Positions 1-7,151 of a DNA stretch of 64,000 nt are shown in pieces (position 1 is the first letter of the stretch; the number at the start of each line of letters is the position of its first letter). The stretch spans positions 1-64,000 of the forward strand of contig NZ_QRNF01000006.1 of assembly GCF_003474435.1 (NCBI RefSeq). The letters are read 5' to 3'. A model generated the notes under the pieces. It searched no databases. It had not been told where the DNA came from and saw only the letters and a program-made list of their open reading frames with translations. The position numbers and the translations under genes were made by a program. The stretch comes from Ruminococcus sp. AF46-10NS (GTDB taxonomy: Bacteria > Bacillota > Clostridia > Lachnospirales > Lachnospiraceae).

Positions 1-2
1 TG

Positions 3-401
3 CCGAGAAGCATAAAGGTAAGAAAGAAATCAAATGAGAAAGGGGAAAACTATTATTATCTAAATTATCCTTATTGGTCTGTAAGTAAAAAGGACGGTAC
101 AGCAGACAGGAGAGTAAAGAAAAACTATATCATATGGAAGAGAAGTAAATTATATGTTGAAAACTATTTGGTTTTTACAAAAAGACCATATGAGTTAGTT
201 GGAGTAGTCAAAAAATTGCGTTTGCAAGGCATTGCAATAGATTTATGTAAAGAAGAAAGAATAAAACGTGCCGACCTTTTAAAGAAGAAAGAGACATTTG
301 CGTGTAATAGTGATATTCGAAAAATCGTTGATTATTATTCGGAGAAACCAACTGATTTTGAGGGATTATGCTCGGAATTATTTGAAAGTTTTTTTGAATG
401 A
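3..401 (+). CDS. C-terminal end of an unrecognised protein (runs in from left edge)
   Basis: The frame is open from base 3, so the gene begins outside the window; the TTG at 168 is not needed as a start. The visible 132 residues are basic and aromatic-rich (a Tyr-rich stretch, then Lys/Arg clusters) and end in an acidic stretch closing with SELFESFFE. I recognise no family, catalytic motif or membrane segment. The stop codon overlaps the ATG of the next small frame (ATGA at 398-401), the usual sign of translational coupling. Bases here are AT-richer than in the following sugar hydrolase genes, which would fit an accessory gene, but the fragment is too short to press this. Confidence 0.5.
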   Translation, partial: PRSIKVRKKSNEKGENYYYLNYPYWSVSKKDGTADRRVKKNYIIWKRSKLYVENYLVFTKRPYELVGVVKKLRLQGIAIDLCKEERIKRADLLKKKETFACNSDIRKIVDYYSEKPTDFEGLCSELFESFFE

Positions 402-538
402 TTTTTGAAATATTTTTGAAAATTATTAAGAGAAATGGAGCAGTAACTCCGGGACATCTCAGAATTCCGGAGACCTATGAGATGGCGAGAGAACTTGCTG
501 ATTATATAGAGAATCTGGGAATTGAGGAATGGAAATAA
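398..538 (+). CDS. 46-residue coupled small ORF, unknown
   Basis: The ATG at 398 overlaps the preceding stop by four bases. The frame encodes 46 residues, with a hydrophobic start (MIFEIFLKII) and a polar helix-like tail ending in ENLGIEEWK. Composition changes between the two halves, so it may be a true small coupled gene or the tail of a larger gene fused to a new start by deletion. I do not recognise a family. The GH1 gene starts 29 bases later with its own ribosome binding site (AGGAG near 557). Confidence 0.35.
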   Translation: MIFEIFLKIIKRNGAVTPGHLRIPETYEMARELADYIENLGIEEWK

Positions 539-567
539 TAAGAGAAGCTAAACAATAGGAGAAAAAT

Positions 568-1950
568 ATGGGAAAAGAAAATGGAAAGAATGTAGGATTC
601 CCTGAGGATTTCATCTGGGGAGCAGCAACAAGTGCGTATCAGATCGAAGGTGCAGTAAAAGAAGATGGCAAAGGTGAGCATATCTGGGATGTGTATACAA
701 AAGAACCTAGGAAAGTATATTCCGGTCACACCGGCGAAGTGGCCTGCGACCATTATCACAGATATAAAGAAGATGTTCAGTTAATGAAAGAAATGGGCCT
801 GAAAGCCTATCGCTTTTCCATCGACTGGTCACGAGTTTTACCAGAAGGATATGGAAGAGTGAATGAGAAAGGTATTGAATTCTATAACCGTCTGATTGAC
901 GAACTTGTGGAAAATAAGATCGAACCATATATTACCTTGTATCACTGGGAACTTCCGTATGAAATCTATAAAAGAGGCGGATGGATGAATCCGCAGATTG
1001 TGGAATGGTTTGGAGAATATGCGAAGCTTGTTGCGGAAAGATTCAGTGACAGGGTAACTCATTTCTTTACATTGAATGAACCACAGTGCTTTGTCGGACT
1101 TGGTTTCCTTACCGGAGAACATGCACCGGGAGTAAAAGCACCGCTGAGAGATACTTTTGAAATGGCGCATAATGCCATGAAAGCACATGGAAGAGCTGTA
1201 CAGATGCTTCGTGCTTATGGAAAACAGAAACTGACGATTGGATATGCGCCGACCTCATCTGTCTGTTATCCGAAAACAGATCGGCCGGAAGATATCGAGG
1301 CTGCAAGAAAGGCGTATTTTTCTCTTCAGGAGGACGACAGTAACTGGACATGGAATGTATCCTGGTGGTCAGATCCGGTCTTATTAGGACATTATCCGGA
1401 AGAAGGATTGGAGCGTTATGAAAAATATCTTCCGAAAATCACAGAGGAAGATATGCGCCTGATTTCAGAACCAATCGATATCTATGGACAGAATATTTAT
1501 AATGGAAGATGCTTCCGTATGGGAGAAGACGGGAAACCACAGGAGGTTTGCCGGTATGAAGGTTTTCCAAAGACTGCGATCCAATGGCCGGTAACACCGG
1601 AATGTCTGCGTTGGGGACCGAAGTTCTTATATGAAAGATATCATAAGCCAATTTATATCACAGAGAACGGATTATCCTGCCATGACGTGATTTCGTTAGA
1701 TGGAAAGGTGCATGATCCAAACAGAATTGATTTTCTTGCAAGATATTTACGAGAACTGAAAAAGGCAGCAGAAGAGGTGGATATCAGAGGGTATTTCCAG
1801 TGGTCTTTAATGGATAATTTTGAATGGGCAAAGGGTTACTCAGACAGATTTGGACTTGTATATGTAGACTACAGGAACCAGCAGAGAATTATGAAAGATT
1901 CGGCATTCTGGTATAAACATGTGATAGAGACAAATGGAGTCGAATTATAA
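568..1950 (+). CDS. bglA: GH1 beta-glucosidase / 6-phospho-beta-glucosidase-like
   Basis: 460 residues, the usual length of glycoside hydrolase family 1. The family hydrolyses beta-linked glucosides or galactosides by a retaining mechanism. Diagnostic stretches are present: N-terminal FIWGAATSAYQIEGA, TLNEP with the acid/base Glu near residue 171, and ITENG with the nucleophile Glu near 366, followed by the C-terminal W-S-L-M-D-N-FEW sugar-binding segment. There is no signal peptide, so it acts in the cytoplasm on imported oligosaccharides. The start follows AGGAG with good spacing. Whether it takes phosphorylated substrates cannot be decided by eye; no PTS gene is adjacent. A GH113-like remnant follows directly, suggesting a former beta-glycan or mannoside utilisation cluster. 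Confidence 0.93.
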   Translation: MGKENGKNVGFPEDFIWGAATSAYQIEGAVKEDGKGEHIWDVYTKEPRKVYSGHTGEVACDHYHRYKEDVQLMKEMGLKAYRFSIDWSRVLPEGYGRVNEKGIEFYNRLIDELVENKIEPYITLYHWELPYEIYKRGGWMNPQIVEWFGEYAKLVAERFSDRVTHFFTLNEPQCFVGLGFLTGEHAPGVKAPLRDTFEMAHNAMKAHGRAVQMLRAYGKQKLTIGYAPTSSVCYPKTDRPEDIEAARKAYFSLQEDDSNWTWNVSWWSDPVLLGHYPEEGLERYEKYLPKITEEDMRLISEPIDIYGQNIYNGRCFRMGEDGKPQEVCRYEGFPKTAIQWPVTPECLRWGPKFLYERYHKPIYITENGLSCHDVISLDGKVHDPNRIDFLARYLRELKKAAEEVDIRGYFQWSLMDNFEWAKGYSDRFGLVYVDYRNQQRIMKDSAFWYKHVIETNGVEL

Positions 1951-2771
1951 AGGGAAATTTTTATCCATCTTTTGGTTCTACGGATGAATGTTATACCTCA
2001 GAAGATACATTTTCGGATGAAGAACTGATCTGCATGATACGGTATGCAAAAGAAAAAGGAATTCGGGTTGGACTCAAGCCAACAGTGAACTGTAAGGATG
2101 GAACATGGCGTGCTTTTATCAGCTTTTTCGAACATGATGTTCCTTGCGAACCAAAATGGAAAAACTGGTTTGCGTCCTATAAGGAGTTTCAGACACATTA
2201 TGCAAGGATAGCGGAAGAAGAACAGTGTGATATTTTTATTGCCGGATGTGAAATGGTAATGACGGAACACAGAGAAAAGCAGTGGCGGGAAGTGATTGCT
2301 TCCATACGTAAGGAATATCATGGACTGGTGTCTTATAACACGGACAAATATCAGGAAGATCATGTATCCTGGTGGGACTGTGTCGATGTGATCTCTTCCA
2401 GCGGATATTATCCAATTGATCAATGGGAGCAGGAACTAGATCGTATCGAAAAAACCGTCTTAAAATATAGGAAACCATTTTTCTTTGCTGAAGCGGGATG
2501 TATGTCGAGAAAAGGATCCGGAATGGTTCCAAATAACTGGGAATTGCAGGGAGAACTTCGCCTGGAAGAACAGTGTGAATGGTATCGTGCAATGTTTGAG
2601 GCCTGTAAGAAAAGACCATGGCTTCGTGGCTTTGCTTTATGGGAGTGGGCACCAAAGCTGCCTTCTGCTTCCGAGGCATGGAAGGACGACAGCTATGAAA
2701 TATGTGAGAAACCGGTGCAGGAGATAATAAAGAGATTCTATGAGCATGAGGCAGGAACCTCATTAATGTAA
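1944..2771 (+). pseudogene. 5'-truncated GH113-like glycosidase
   Basis: The frame gives a TIM-barrel glycosidase-like protein: GLKPTVNCKDGTWRAFISF, a WWDCVDVISSSGYYP segment, FFAEAGCMSR (probable strand with a catalytic Glu) and WALRGFALWEW-like closing strands, as in GH113 beta-mannanase-type proteins. Similarity already starts near 1944, inside the end of the GH1 gene in another frame, yet the first in-frame ATG is at 2034 and no ribosome binding site precedes it. Full-length members carry roughly 40-60 more residues forming the first barrel strands, and these are missing. I read this as a deletion that removed the 5' end and joined the rest to the GH1 stop codon. A shortened product from 2034 is possible but would lack barrel strand 1. 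Confidence 0.6.
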
Positions 2772-2786
2772 TATTTGTAAAGGAAA

Positions 2787-2838
2787 AAGAACAGTCTGTT
2801 TGATGGGATTAATTTCTGTTATGACAGACTGTTTTTTC
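2787..2838 (+). terminator. Rho-independent terminator after the glycosidase genes
   Basis: Arms AACAGTCTGT (2790-2799) and ACAGACTGTT (2824-2833) pair perfectly and are followed by a T-rich tract. It closes the GH1/GH113 unit. Confidence 0.75.
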
Positions 2839-2928
2839 TATTCCATTATCAATAGTTGATTTGCGGAAAAACATCGAAATATATGTGTCGTGAGGAGAAG
2901 TTTATGCTGTATATAATACTATTAGCCG

Positions 2929-2981
2929 AGCTATATGGGCATATGTCAAAAATGTTATTGACATATGCCTTTTATAGAGCT
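2929..2981. promoter_or_regulatory. Long inverted repeat upstream of the DUF134 regulator (possible operator)
   Basis: GGCATATGTCAA and TTGACATATGCC form a perfect 12-base inverted repeat about 35 bases before the DUF134 gene. Weaker outer arms (AGCTATA...TATAGAGCT) extend it. No T-run follows, so it is not a simple terminator. Since the next gene has a helix-turn-helix domain, an autoregulatory operator is a reasonable inference. A similar core, GGCATATGCT, sits in the loop of the hairpin just after the gene. Confidence 0.45.
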
Positions 2982-3013
2982 ATTATATAAGAAAAGCGAG
3001 AAAGGAGCAGTTT

Positions 3014-3787
3014 ATGCCGAGACCAGTAAAGTGCAGAAAAGTCTGCCATTTTCCCAATGTTTTAGAATTCCTTCCGGCAGATGATACGGAGAAAAAAACA
3101 CCTATTGTTCTGACAGTAGATGAGTATGAGACAATTCGTCTTTTGGACAAGAAAGGTTACAGTCAGGAGCAGTGTGCAGTATCTATGCAGATCGCAAGAA
3201 CAACGGTTCAACGAATTTATGAGATTGCCAGGAAGAAAATAGCAGATGCACTCATTGATGGACATCCACTCAGAATCGAGGGTGGAGATTTCAGAATCTG
3301 TGACGGTCAGAGCAGAAACTGCAGCTTTGGAGGATGTTACAAACAGGAAATTTACAAAAAATATGCAGCAGAAAAAGGAGAAGGTATCATGAGGATAGCA
3401 GTAACATATGAAAATGGACAGATTTTCCAGCACTTTGGACACACAGAGACATTTAAGATTTACGATGTAGAGGAAGGAAAAGTAGTACATTCAGAAGTAG
3501 TAGATACGAATGGAAGCGGACATGGCGCATTGGCAGGAGTTCTTAATGCATTGAATGCAGATGTTCTGATTTGTGGCGGAATCGGAGGCGGTGCACAGAC
3601 AGCGTTAGCGGCAACCGGCATTAAGCTTTTCGGAGGAGTTTCCGGAGATGCGGATGAAGCAGTAGAAGCTTTTATCAATGAAACACTCGATTATAATCCA
3701 GATGTTAAGTGTTCTCATCATGAGCACAGCCACGGGGAAGGACATACATGTGGCGAGCATGGATGTGGAAGCCATAGCTGTCATTAA
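3014..3787 (+). CDS. DUF134 DNA-binding domain fused to NifX/NifB-type Fe-Mo cofactor domain
   Basis: 257 residues in two parts. Residues 1-105 are a DUF134 domain (MPRPVKCRKVC, then a sigma-region-4-like helix-turn-helix around EYETIRLLDKKGYSQEQCA and RTTVQRIYEIARKKIADAL). Residues about 125-225 are a dinitrogenase iron-molybdenum cofactor biosynthesis domain (MRIAVTYENGQIFQHFGHT, ICGGIGGGAQ). The tail is rich in His and Cys (HHEHSHGEGH, GEHGCGSHSCH) and probably binds metal. No nif genes are nearby, so nitrogen fixation is not implied; members elsewhere are linked to Fe-S or MRP/NBP35-type metal handling. Start follows AAAGGAG. A decayed partial copy lies at 4943-5089. Confidence 0.85.
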   Translation: MPRPVKCRKVCHFPNVLEFLPADDTEKKTPIVLTVDEYETIRLLDKKGYSQEQCAVSMQIARTTVQRIYEIARKKIADALIDGHPLRIEGGDFRICDGQSRNCSFGGCYKQEIYKKYAAEKGEGIMRIAVTYENGQIFQHFGHTETFKIYDVEEGKVVHSEVVDTNGSGHGALAGVLNALNADVLICGGIGGGAQTALAATGIKLFGGVSGDADEAVEAFINETLDYNPDVKCSHHEHSHGEGHTCGEHGCGSHSCH

Positions 3788-3826
3788 GAAGAATAGCAAA
3801 AAATGATAATACGAAAGCATGTGTCA

Positions 3827-3860
3827 AGATAACGGAGAAAGGCATATGCTTCCGTTATCT
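3827..3860 (+). terminator. Hairpin after the DUF134/NifX gene
   Basis: AGATAACGGA (3827-3836) pairs with TCCGTTATCT (3851-3860); the loop contains GGCATATGCT, close to the upstream inverted repeat. There is no T-run, so terminator or operator function is open. Confidence 0.4.
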
Positions 3861-3920
3861 GATGCGGTAATTATTGACTTTTGATTTTCACCGTACTAAA
3901 ATCAGAAAAACAGGAAAAAC

Positions 3921-3960
3921 AAAGACGTTTTGCAATCATCATTGCAAAGCGTCTTTTTGT
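3921..3960 (+). terminator. Rho-independent terminator
   Basis: A 16-base stem with one G-T mismatch position, arms 3921-3936 and 3941-3956, loop CATC, ending in TTTTTG. It separates the DUF134 gene from the broken ATP-grasp gene. Confidence 0.75.
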
Positions 3961-3984
3961 TTTTCAACAAGGAGGCTGATGTAT

Positions 3985-4516
3985 ATGAAAGAACTGATCC
4001 GACATACAGATCATATTAATGAGCTGCTTGCAAGATATGGAGTGAAATTTGGAATTTATAAAAACAACACTTTTAAGGAGCAGTTGTTTCCATTTGACGC
4101 AATCCCAAGGGTGATTCAGCACAGTGAATTTGAATATTTAGAGAAGGGACTGAAGCAGAGAGTACTGGTACTGAATCTTTTTCTGAAAGATATTACAGTG
4201 AGAAACAGATCATCAAAGATGGTGTGATTCCGGAAGAATTTATATTTATTTCCAGTGGTTATCTGGTACAATGCGAGGGAACGACACCTCCAAAAGGAAT
4301 TTATTCTCATATTTCAGGAATCGATCTTGTCAAAGGCAAGGATGAGGAATGGTATATTCTGGAAGATAACTTAAGAGTTCCGTCAGGAGCTTCTTATCCG
4401 ATGATTGCAAGAGAACTGTGCAGAAGATGTTCGCCGGAAACCTTCAAGAATACAAAGCTGGAAGATAATCGTGATTATGCAGGCCTCCTTAAAAGAACAA
4501 TGGATTTTCTTTATAT
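3985..4516 (+). pseudogene. Circularly permuted ATP-grasp gene remnant
   Basis: Two adjacent frames give consecutive pieces of a circularly permuted ATP-grasp (DUF404/DUF407-type) protein: FPFDAIPRVI and GLKQRVLVLNLFLKDI in one frame, then DGVIPEEFIFISSGYL, SHISGIDLVKGKDEEWYILEDNLRVPSGASYP in the next. A single base missing near 4193 explains the break (DI-YSEKQIIKDGVIPEEF would be read otherwise). AAGGAGG at 3969 supports the start at 3985. The protein stops after LEDNRDYAGLLKRTMDF, where full-length relatives continue for some 250 residues, so it is truly truncated, not just frameshifted. These enzymes are thought to form amide or peptide-like bonds with ATP; no activity is expected from this remnant. 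Confidence 0.7.
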
Positions 4517-4870
4517 ACAACGGCAACAGAACAGATTGATCCAAACGGGGCCGGACAGGCAGTACTGGCAGTTATGAATTTTCTCTCTGCATAGGGTATT
4601 ATCCGCTACCAGGTACCGGTTCTTACAGAATCAAAGGTTATAATGGATACAGAGCTTGTATCTGTCCGTACATCCGAATCAGGAGTCTTTGAACCACTGG
4701 TAAAAGCAGGAGAAGAAGTTAGAGTAGGACAGCCGCTTGCGAATATCATACATTCCTATGAGAGCGAGCTGATAGAGACGCTGTATGCACCGGTGGATGG
4801 CAGGATCTTTTTTATTCATAATGCTCCGCTGACCTATGCAAATACGGCAGTAATAAAGCTTGTGCGGTGA
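4517..4870 (+). pseudogene. C-terminal remnant of an M14 succinylglutamate desuccinylase/aspartoacylase-like gene
   Basis: In one frame, with a TAG at 4592, the sequence reads ATEQIDPNGAGQAVLAVMNFL then GIIRYQVPVL and a C-terminal beta-barrel-like domain (SGVFEPLVKAGEEVRVGQ, YAPVDGRIFFIHNAPLTYAN). This matches the end of zinc carboxypeptidase-like AstE/AspA proteins. The N-terminal zinc-binding region is absent. It is joined directly to the broken ATP-grasp gene, so one deletion probably removed the 3' part of the first gene and the 5' part of the second. The 75-residue piece after ATG 4643 could still be translated, but no ribosome binding site is evident. Confidence 0.55.
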
Positions 4871-4942
4871 TTTCTGACACTGTTTATCGTGGAAAAAGCC
4901 CATAAGTAAATGTTTTGCGGGCGATATGGATATTCCAGTGAA

Positions 4943-5089
4943 GTGAAAATAGCAGATGTACTCATTGACGGACATCCACTCAGAATAGAGGGAGGAGATT
5001 TCAGAATCTGCGACGGACAGATTAGAAGTTTTTACAATGATTTTTTATGCGGAATTTACCAAAATCCTATCGACTTTACGCTACGTTAA
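4943..5089 (+). pseudogene. Fragment of a second DUF134 gene
   Basis: Bases 4946-5030 closely repeat 3236-3320 of the intact DUF134 gene; the protein reads KIADVLIDGHPLRIEGGDF then RICDGQ, against KIADALIDGHPLRIEGGDF and RICDGQ in the intact copy. After that match the frame runs on for about 20 unrelated residues to a TAA at 5087. The helix-turn-helix and the metal-cofactor domain are missing. It is a relic of a duplication or of recombination between two DUF134 genes. Confidence 0.7.
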
Positions 5090-5098
5090 TGCTATACT
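5070..5098 (+). promoter_or_regulatory. Predicted promoter of the lactate operon
   Basis: TCGACT (5070-5075), 17-base spacer, TATACT (5093-5098). A perfect palindrome ACTTTAAAGT (5115-5124) lies in the transcribed leader before the EtfB start and could bind a regulator. Confidence 0.5.
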
Positions 5099-5155
5099 TA
5101 TACAGTTGTTTAAAACTTTAAAGTAAAAAAGAAAATACAGGAAAGAAGATAGAAA

Positions 5156-5944
5156 ATGAAGATCGTTGTATGTATGAAGCAGGTACCGGCAACTTCCAAG
5201 GTTGATATCGATCCGGAAACAGGTGCCATGAAACGAATGTCCGGTGAAACAAGGACCAATCCATATGATCTGTTTGCACTGGAAACAGCTCTTGCGATCC
5301 GGGAAAAAACAGGTGGAACTGTAACAGTTCTGACCATGGGACCACCTCAGGCAGAAGAGATGATCCGGGATGCCTATACTATGGGAGCTGATGAAGGTGT
5401 GATCCTTTCAGACCGAAAATTTGCGGGAGCGGATGTTCTGGCAACCTCCTATGCGCTGGCACAGGGAATCCAGGTGATCGGCGGTGCAGATCTGATCATC
5501 TGCGGAAGACAGACCACAGATGGAGATACAGCCCAGGTTGGACCGGCCATTGCAGAGCATTTAACCATTCCACATGCTGCATGGGTAGCAGAGATTATGG
5601 ATGTCAATGAAAAAAGCATTCAGATCCGTCAGGATCTGGTCAGCGTTTCCCAGGTTTCCGAGATCCCGTATCCATGTCTTTTAACCATTGATAAAGACAC
5701 CTGTGTACCACGTCTGCCGTCCTACTTGTTAAAGAAAGCAACTGCCGACCGTCCGGTACGGATCTTAAGCTTTGAAGATATGCCGGATCAGGACCTGAGC
5801 CGTTACGGACTGATCGGTTCCCCCACCTCTGTGGAAAGAATGTTTGCACCGGAGGAAAGCGAAAAACAGGTTTATCTGGAAGGAACTGCAAAGGAAAAAG
5901 CAGATAAGCTTGTGGCTATTCTGACAGGAAAGAAAATCATATAG
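5156..5944 (+). CDS. lctB: Electron transfer flavoprotein beta subunit (lactate dehydrogenase complex)
   Basis: 262 residues, the normal EtfB length, starting MKIVVCMKQVP. The AMP/FAD-binding stretch is clear around residues 80-140 (TMGADEGVILSDRKFAGAD, ICGRQTTDGDTAQVGP). EtfB pairs with EtfA to carry FAD and bifurcate or confurcate electrons. Neighbours are a ferredoxin-fused EtfA (14-base gap) and a GlcD-type lactate dehydrogenase, the same order as lctBCD of Acetobacterium woodii, where the complex oxidises lactate with NAD by coupling to reduced ferredoxin. Function in this window is inferred from that gene order. The start follows GGAAAGAAG. Confidence 0.92.
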   Translation: MKIVVCMKQVPATSKVDIDPETGAMKRMSGETRTNPYDLFALETALAIREKTGGTVTVLTMGPPQAEEMIRDAYTMGADEGVILSDRKFAGADVLATSYALAQGIQVIGGADLIICGRQTTDGDTAQVGPAIAEHLTIPHAAWVAEIMDVNEKSIQIRQDLVSVSQVSEIPYPCLLTIDKDTCVPRLPSYLLKKATADRPVRILSFEDMPDQDLSRYGLIGSPTSVERMFAPEESEKQVYLEGTAKEKADKLVAILTGKKII

Positions 5945-5957
5945 GGGGAAGAGGAAG

Positions 5958-7148
5958 ATGGAATTTTTAAAATTTGACGCAGATAAATGTATTCTTTGCG
6001 GCATCTGTGTAGAGAAATGTCCTTTCGGAGCTCTTGCCATAGAAGGAAAAGGAATTGTTGTAGGCGATGCCTGTCGTATGTGCGGACTTTGTGTTCGTAA
6101 CTGCCCGGAAAAGGCAATCCGGTTTGAGCAGAGGGCGAAATCCTTTGACAAGGATAAATGGAAAAACTTTCTTATTTATGTGGAGCAGGAGAGAGGTGAG
6201 ATCCATCCGGTTACCTTTGAGCTGATCGGGGAAGCCAGAAAGATGGCTGTCAAAGTCGGTTATCAGGTTAACTGTGTGATCGTCGGAGGCAGAGGAACAA
6301 AGGAAAATGCGGAAAAGCTGCTTCCATATGGCGTGGACAATGTGTACGTATATGAGCATGAAGGTTTTGAGGGCTTCCGTGCAGACTGCTACACTGACGC
6401 AGTTGCAGACTGTATCGCAGCAAACAAGCCAAGTTCTGTGCTGATCGGAGCTACTGCGCTGGGACGTTCCCTTGCGCCGAGACTTTCCACCAGATTCCAT
6501 ACGGGACTGACTGCAGACTGCACAACACTGGATATCCGTTCTAACACCGATATGATCCAGATCAGACCGGCTTTCGGCGGAAACATCATGGCTCAGATCG
6601 GGATCACAAAATCAAGACCACAGTTTGCCACTGTCCGTTATAAGGTTATGGACAAGGCAGAAAAGGTAAAAAATCCTCACGGTCAGGTGGTCGTATGTCC
6701 GGTAAATGAAAAAATGGCAGATTCCAGAATCAAAATTCTTTCATCAAGGGTTATTGATAAGGTAAAGAGCCTGGAAGAAGAGGATGTACTTGTTGTTGCA
6801 GGCCGTGGCGTGCGAAATGAAAAAGATGTGGAAATGTGCCGTGAACTGGCAGAGGTTCTTGGCGGACAGCTTGCCTTCACCCGCCCTATGGTAGAAAACG
6901 GATTCGGAGATGTTGCACATCAGATCGGACTTTCAGGAAGAACTGTCCGTCCGAAGCTGATCATCACCTGCGGCGTATCCGGTGCCATACAGTTTACCTC
7001 CTGCATGACAGGATCTGACTGTATCGTAGCGATCAACAATGATCCGGAAGCACAGATCTTTAATGTTGCAGATTACTGCATCGTGGACGATCTGTACCAG
7101 GTCGTACCGGAGCTGACAGAGCTGATAAAGAATCGGGAGGAGGATTAA
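5958..7148 (+). CDS. lctC: Ferredoxin-fused electron transfer flavoprotein alpha subunit
   Basis: 396 residues. The N-terminal 55 residues are a two-cluster ferredoxin domain, with Cys at 11, 14, 17, 21 and at 39, 42, 45, 49, each set in the C-x2-C-x2-C-x3-C-P pattern. The EtfA N-domain follows, and then the C-terminal FAD domain (GVSGAIQFTSCMTGSD, NNDPEAQIFNVADYCIVDD). The ferredoxin extension is typical of confurcating EtfA proteins that exchange electrons with ferredoxin. It sits between EtfB and the dehydrogenase, only 3 bases before the latter, so the three are translated together. GGGGGAAGAGG precedes the start. Confidence 0.93.
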   Translation: MEFLKFDADKCILCGICVEKCPFGALAIEGKGIVVGDACRMCGLCVRNCPEKAIRFEQRAKSFDKDKWKNFLIYVEQERGEIHPVTFELIGEARKMAVKVGYQVNCVIVGGRGTKENAEKLLPYGVDNVYVYEHEGFEGFRADCYTDAVADCIAANKPSSVLIGATALGRSLAPRLSTRFHTGLTADCTTLDIRSNTDMIQIRPAFGGNIMAQIGITKSRPQFATVRYKVMDKAEKVKNPHGQVVVCPVNEKMADSRIKILSSRVIDKVKSLEEEDVLVVAGRGVRNEKDVEMCRELAEVLGGQLAFTRPMVENGFGDVAHQIGLSGRTVRPKLIITCGVSGAIQFTSCMTGSDCIVAINNDPEAQIFNVADYCIVDDLYQVVPELTELIKNREED

Positions 7149-7151
7149 GTC

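Noticed and set aside
3014..3787. Nitrogen fixation locus
   Set aside because: Only a NifX-like domain is present, fused to DUF134; no nifHDK or other nif gene is near, and such domains are common in non-fixers.
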